This document shows positions 61,444-64,000 of a stretch of DNA of 64,000 nt, one piece after another. Below the pieces are notes generated by a model. That model had not been told where the DNA came from. It made no database searches and saw nothing but the letters and a program-made list of their open reading frames with translations. Positions within the stretch are counted from its first letter, which is position 1. Each line of letters opens with the position of its first letter. This DNA comes from Hofstenia miamia (lineage: Eukaryota; Xenacoelomorpha; Acoela; Hofsteniidae). The position numbers and the translations under genes are program-made. Location: positions 232,496-296,495 of the forward strand of contig CABFPE010000522.1 of the NCBI GenBank assembly GCA_900660155.1, written 5' to 3'.

Positions 61444-62750
61444 ATTACGAATTTTGGTATTGAATGACTTTGGATTTTCCTAACATGTTCAATACATTAT
61501 CCTTTCTAAATAGTGCAAAAGTTTCATTAACAGATCATGCGCTATCTAGATTGCCAAGTTTCAGAAATTGCGAGAATTGAATCATTTTTACTACTTGAAA
61601 CGAATTCCCTATATTCGAAATTTTTAATACTTAGATTTTGAAAATTTAATTGTACGTAATTCACACTGTCTGAGCCGGTATTCCATTTTTGATGTATGAT
61701 TCAAAATTTAAAATCGGGTCAAGATTTGTCTCAATGCCATATACTGCTAATAGAAAATTTATGAGAAATAACATGATTTTTTTAAATCGGTTATGAGAGT
61801 ACACAGGCGCCAGGTTGAGAAAGTTAAAGCTATTCTTAAATAGCGAATAGTTGATTTATATGTATTGAAGTAAAACTACTGGTAAGAGCAAGGCATCCTC
61901 ATTGGATTTGAATGTCGAAATAACGAAAATATAAGTAAAAGTAATAATTTTGTTTGAAAACAAATTTGAATTTAGGTTTATAGTAAATTTTCCGTAGCAT
62001 GGGCGTCTGTAAACAAAAATATAATAATCTACACGGAATAGTTAATAAAAATAATAGACCTTTTTATATTTTTTATTACACGATTCAAAATATATGTATT
62101 TTTCTGATTCGCCACATGTTAAAAATAGTGTTTCTCAAGCCCTCCTTTTCAGTATGTTTACAAATGGTATACATGTGGAAACTGATTGGAATTAAATTCA
62201 TGCTCTAATATTCTTCTTCCCCAATTGTCTTGAGGTTTGCGCTACACCCGTTTAATCTAAAACGCAAAGTACTTGGAATGTAACGTTAATAAATAATCAA
62301 AATTAGCAAGGGGTTTTGAAATTGAATGTTATCACATTTTCGTTGATAGATAAAGAATTTTAAGTTTCTATTAAACGGTTTGTTTAAATTTTTCTGCATT
62401 CTAATTTGAATGTATGCCAACATTATTTCTTGATGTTCAGGTTTCTACTTCCAATGATATTATTAAGCCTCTCACCTTCATAAAAACTTTAATATGGCGC
62501 AATTTCTTGGTTAATTTCGCATTATTCGTATCAATATTCAACGTATTGCAACAAATAGTTTCTAAAAGTGGATTACAATGATAACATTTAGAAAAATGTA
62601 AACTTTAAAACACTGTGCTGGACAATTCTTTTAGAAAAAGTAGTTGTATATTTTTAAATAAAAACAATTTTGTGCTGGGTCAAAGTAATGATTGAATTAA
62701 AACAAAATCTTCAACGCATAATACAAAGTATATGCTTAAAGGGCCGTTTT
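60660..62750. other. No gene recognised
   Basis: Apart from the copy at 61292-61443, this is AT-rich sequence without coding signal. A less AT-rich patch at 60790-61100 has no recognised content. The frame at 61999-62208 has no domain. Confidence 0.4.
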
Positions 62751-62935
62751 TCAGTTGGGAGGAGCGAACATTCGCACTGGACCAGGCGCTGGAGGAAAGT
62801 ATACCGGTGGAGTTTGGATTTGCGATTGAACGGGATGCATCATATTATTAGGAACAACTTGTGGAGCAACGATTGGCATTGGATTGGGTGGCATTTGAGC
62901 TCCAACTGGAGGTGGAGGCGGCAATCTTGGTGGTA
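62751..62935 (-). CDS. Proline-rich gene, last exon
   Basis: After the acceptor CTGTTTAG the - strand encodes 60 residues and TGA at 62753-62751. The peptide is proline- and methionine-rich: VPPRLPPPPPVGAQMPPNPM at the start and PPVYFPPAPGPVRMFAPPN at the end. It joins in phase to the exon at 63084-63276. The composition suggests a disordered tail that could bind SH3, WW or EVH1 domains (inference). The + strand frame at 62670-62939 is its shadow. Confidence 0.8.
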
Positions 62936-63083
62936 CTAAACAGCTAATTAAAATACAAATAATTCCAAATATAGAAAATTAAAGAAAAGTTTAAAAAAAT
63001 GTTTGATAATATTGCAATTTATTTACATTTAAATTCTACATGTCCTACGCCTTCTCTTTTAACAACCATTTAAAACAAATAAC

Positions 63084-63276
63084 CTGGTGTAATTTGTGGA
63101 GGATAATGCTGTGGATAGACCGCTGGAGTTGGATTGATTGATGTGATGGCATTAAAGGAAATGGGCACTTCTTGTTTGCTTGGAAGTGGAGTAATACGAG
63201 GAACTTTTCCACTTTGCATTTCTCTTAAAAACCCCAGAACAGAATTGAAAGACTGAGCGAGTTCAGGAGTTTTTTC
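63084..63276 (-). CDS. Proline-rich gene, penultimate exon
   Basis: Acceptor CTATGATAG and donor CCAG/GTTAT frame 64 codons plus one base. It starts EKTPELAQSFNSVLGFLREM, which looks helical, and turns into a Pro-rich linker (SINPTPAVYPQHYPPQITP). The intron to the next exon is 148 bp (62936-63083). I do not recognise the family. Confidence 0.8.
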
Positions 63277-63319
63277 CTATCATAGAAAAAATATAAAGTG
63301 AATGAATGAAATAATTTAC

Positions 63320-63427
63320 CTCCAGAGGCATATTTTTTATACGATATTGTACATGAGCTTCGGCCAAAGCGCGGGAAATCTCAATTGCAGTTTCTGAATC
63401 AATATCGTCTTTTATTCGACATTTCGC
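63320..63427 (-). CDS. Proline-rich gene, internal exon
   Basis: 36 codons in phase 0 between the acceptor CGTTTTTAG and the donor GAG/GTAAAT. The peptide AKCRIKDDIDSETAIEISRA continues LAEAHVQYRIKNMPLE, a charged, helix-prone segment. The intron to the next exon is only 43 bp (63277-63319). The gene's 5' exons must lie beyond 64000. The Tc1 relic begins about 18 bases upstream of this exon. Protein family unknown; the spliced tail gives about 160 residues. Confidence 0.72.
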
Positions 63428-63445
63428 CTAAAAACGTAATATATA

Positions 63446-64000
63446 AAGGGCTGTCAGATTGAAACTACCACCCTCTATTTTTGAACAAAATCCTATTTAC
63501 AAAACAGCCAAATTTTCAATAATGCAACAATCAAAAATGATATGTACATTTAAAAGTATATAATAAACACATATGGTGACAAACAGTATATTTGAAATTT
63601 ATTACACAGCATAATCAATATTTTGTGCGTCCGCCATTTTTCTTTATAATTTCCATTATTCGTTTTGACATGGATCATGGAACAAATGAGATTCTCGAAA
63701 AACGTTTGATCCATAGTAGTGCAGATCTAATTAGCTGCGCGAAATAATTCATCAAAACCATGAATAACTACTTGCTCAAGTTTCCCCAGTAATTTCCAAT
63801 GGGATTAAACCCGGACTGTTTGGAGGTCACTGCAGTACATGGATATTGTTAGCACTAAGCCAATAGGGAGGTTTACGTGTATTGTGAGCAGTGGGCATCA
63901 TCTTGTTGAAAGATACTATGCCGTTGTTCATCAATTAGAGGCTGGAGACGCTCCTGTAGAATTCTTAGATAGGTATCCGCATTGAGATTTCCTTGAACCC
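63446..64000 (-). mobile_element. Tc1-like transposase relic reaching the window end
   Basis: The - strand from 63998 reads GNLNADTYLRILQERLQPLI and then SIFQQDDAHCSQYT, the second catalytic Asp block of Tc1 transposases. Further on it reads GFNPIGNYWGNLSK, the degraded PDLNPIENxWG third-acid block with Asn-Tyr in place of the Glu-bearing motif. Stops and shifts lie between them. The left terminus near 63446 begins AGGGCTGTCAGATTGAAACT, probably the terminal repeat. The first half is outside the window. Confidence 0.85.

Noticed and set aside
62670-62939. + strand frame rich in Trp and Arg
   Set aside because: It is the antisense shadow of the proline-rich exon on the - strand.

Overview
The window is AT-rich animal nuclear DNA with introns, (AT)n tracts and many decayed transposons. 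I infer an invertebrate or early-branching metazoan because it carries lineage-expanded GABA-B-like receptors, Jockey/CR1-like LINEs, Tc1/IS630, hAT and Harbinger relics, and Gypsy and Polinton-type fossils. The species cannot be fixed from the sequence. No operons, CRISPR arrays or convincing tRNA/rRNA genes were seen.

Host genes are few. Two tandem class C GPCR genes of the GABA-B type lie on the + strand. Gene A is complete: exon 1 20069-20384 and exon 2 25472-27303, about 715 aa. Gene B shows only exon 2 (41232-43271), and its first exon is not visible. Both have a Venus-flytrap ligand domain and seven transmembrane helices, and both stop almost at the end of TM7, with no cytoplasmic coiled coil. 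Their introns interrupt the same codon and their 3' flanks are homologous, so they arose by tandem duplication. The 3' part of an unidentified proline-rich gene lies on the - strand at 62751-63427 (three exons). A small membrane-protein exon at 6310-6582 may be EMC5/MMGT-like.

Layout: 1-5055 holds LINE, Harbinger and hAT relics plus small inverted repeats. 5056-14000 is mostly unassigned, with one lone exon and one hAT scrap. 14010-20000 has a Tc1 relic, a TA-flanked MITE, a 112-bp palindrome and LINE scraps. 20069-27837 is receptor gene A. 30450-36100 has a LINE RT relic, an IS630/mariner relic and a 1000-N gap. 39675-40087 is a long-armed inverted-repeat element. 41232-44140 is receptor gene B with a LINE in its 3' flank. 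46560-51065 holds broken retroelement and Polinton-type fossils. 51990-54210 is tandem and dispersed repeats. 54395-60300 is LINE territory with one LINE inside another. 62751-64000 is the proline-rich gene with a Tc1 relic against its splice acceptor.

Assembly warning: nearly every isolated single N lies beside sequence that appears twice (306-978, 9398-10686, 24544-26028, 41892-42294, 54910-56162, 60118-61443, and a more diverged pair at 44516-45118). These look like unmerged contig overlaps or allelic copies. They create a spurious receptor exon in gene A and a false frame break in gene B.
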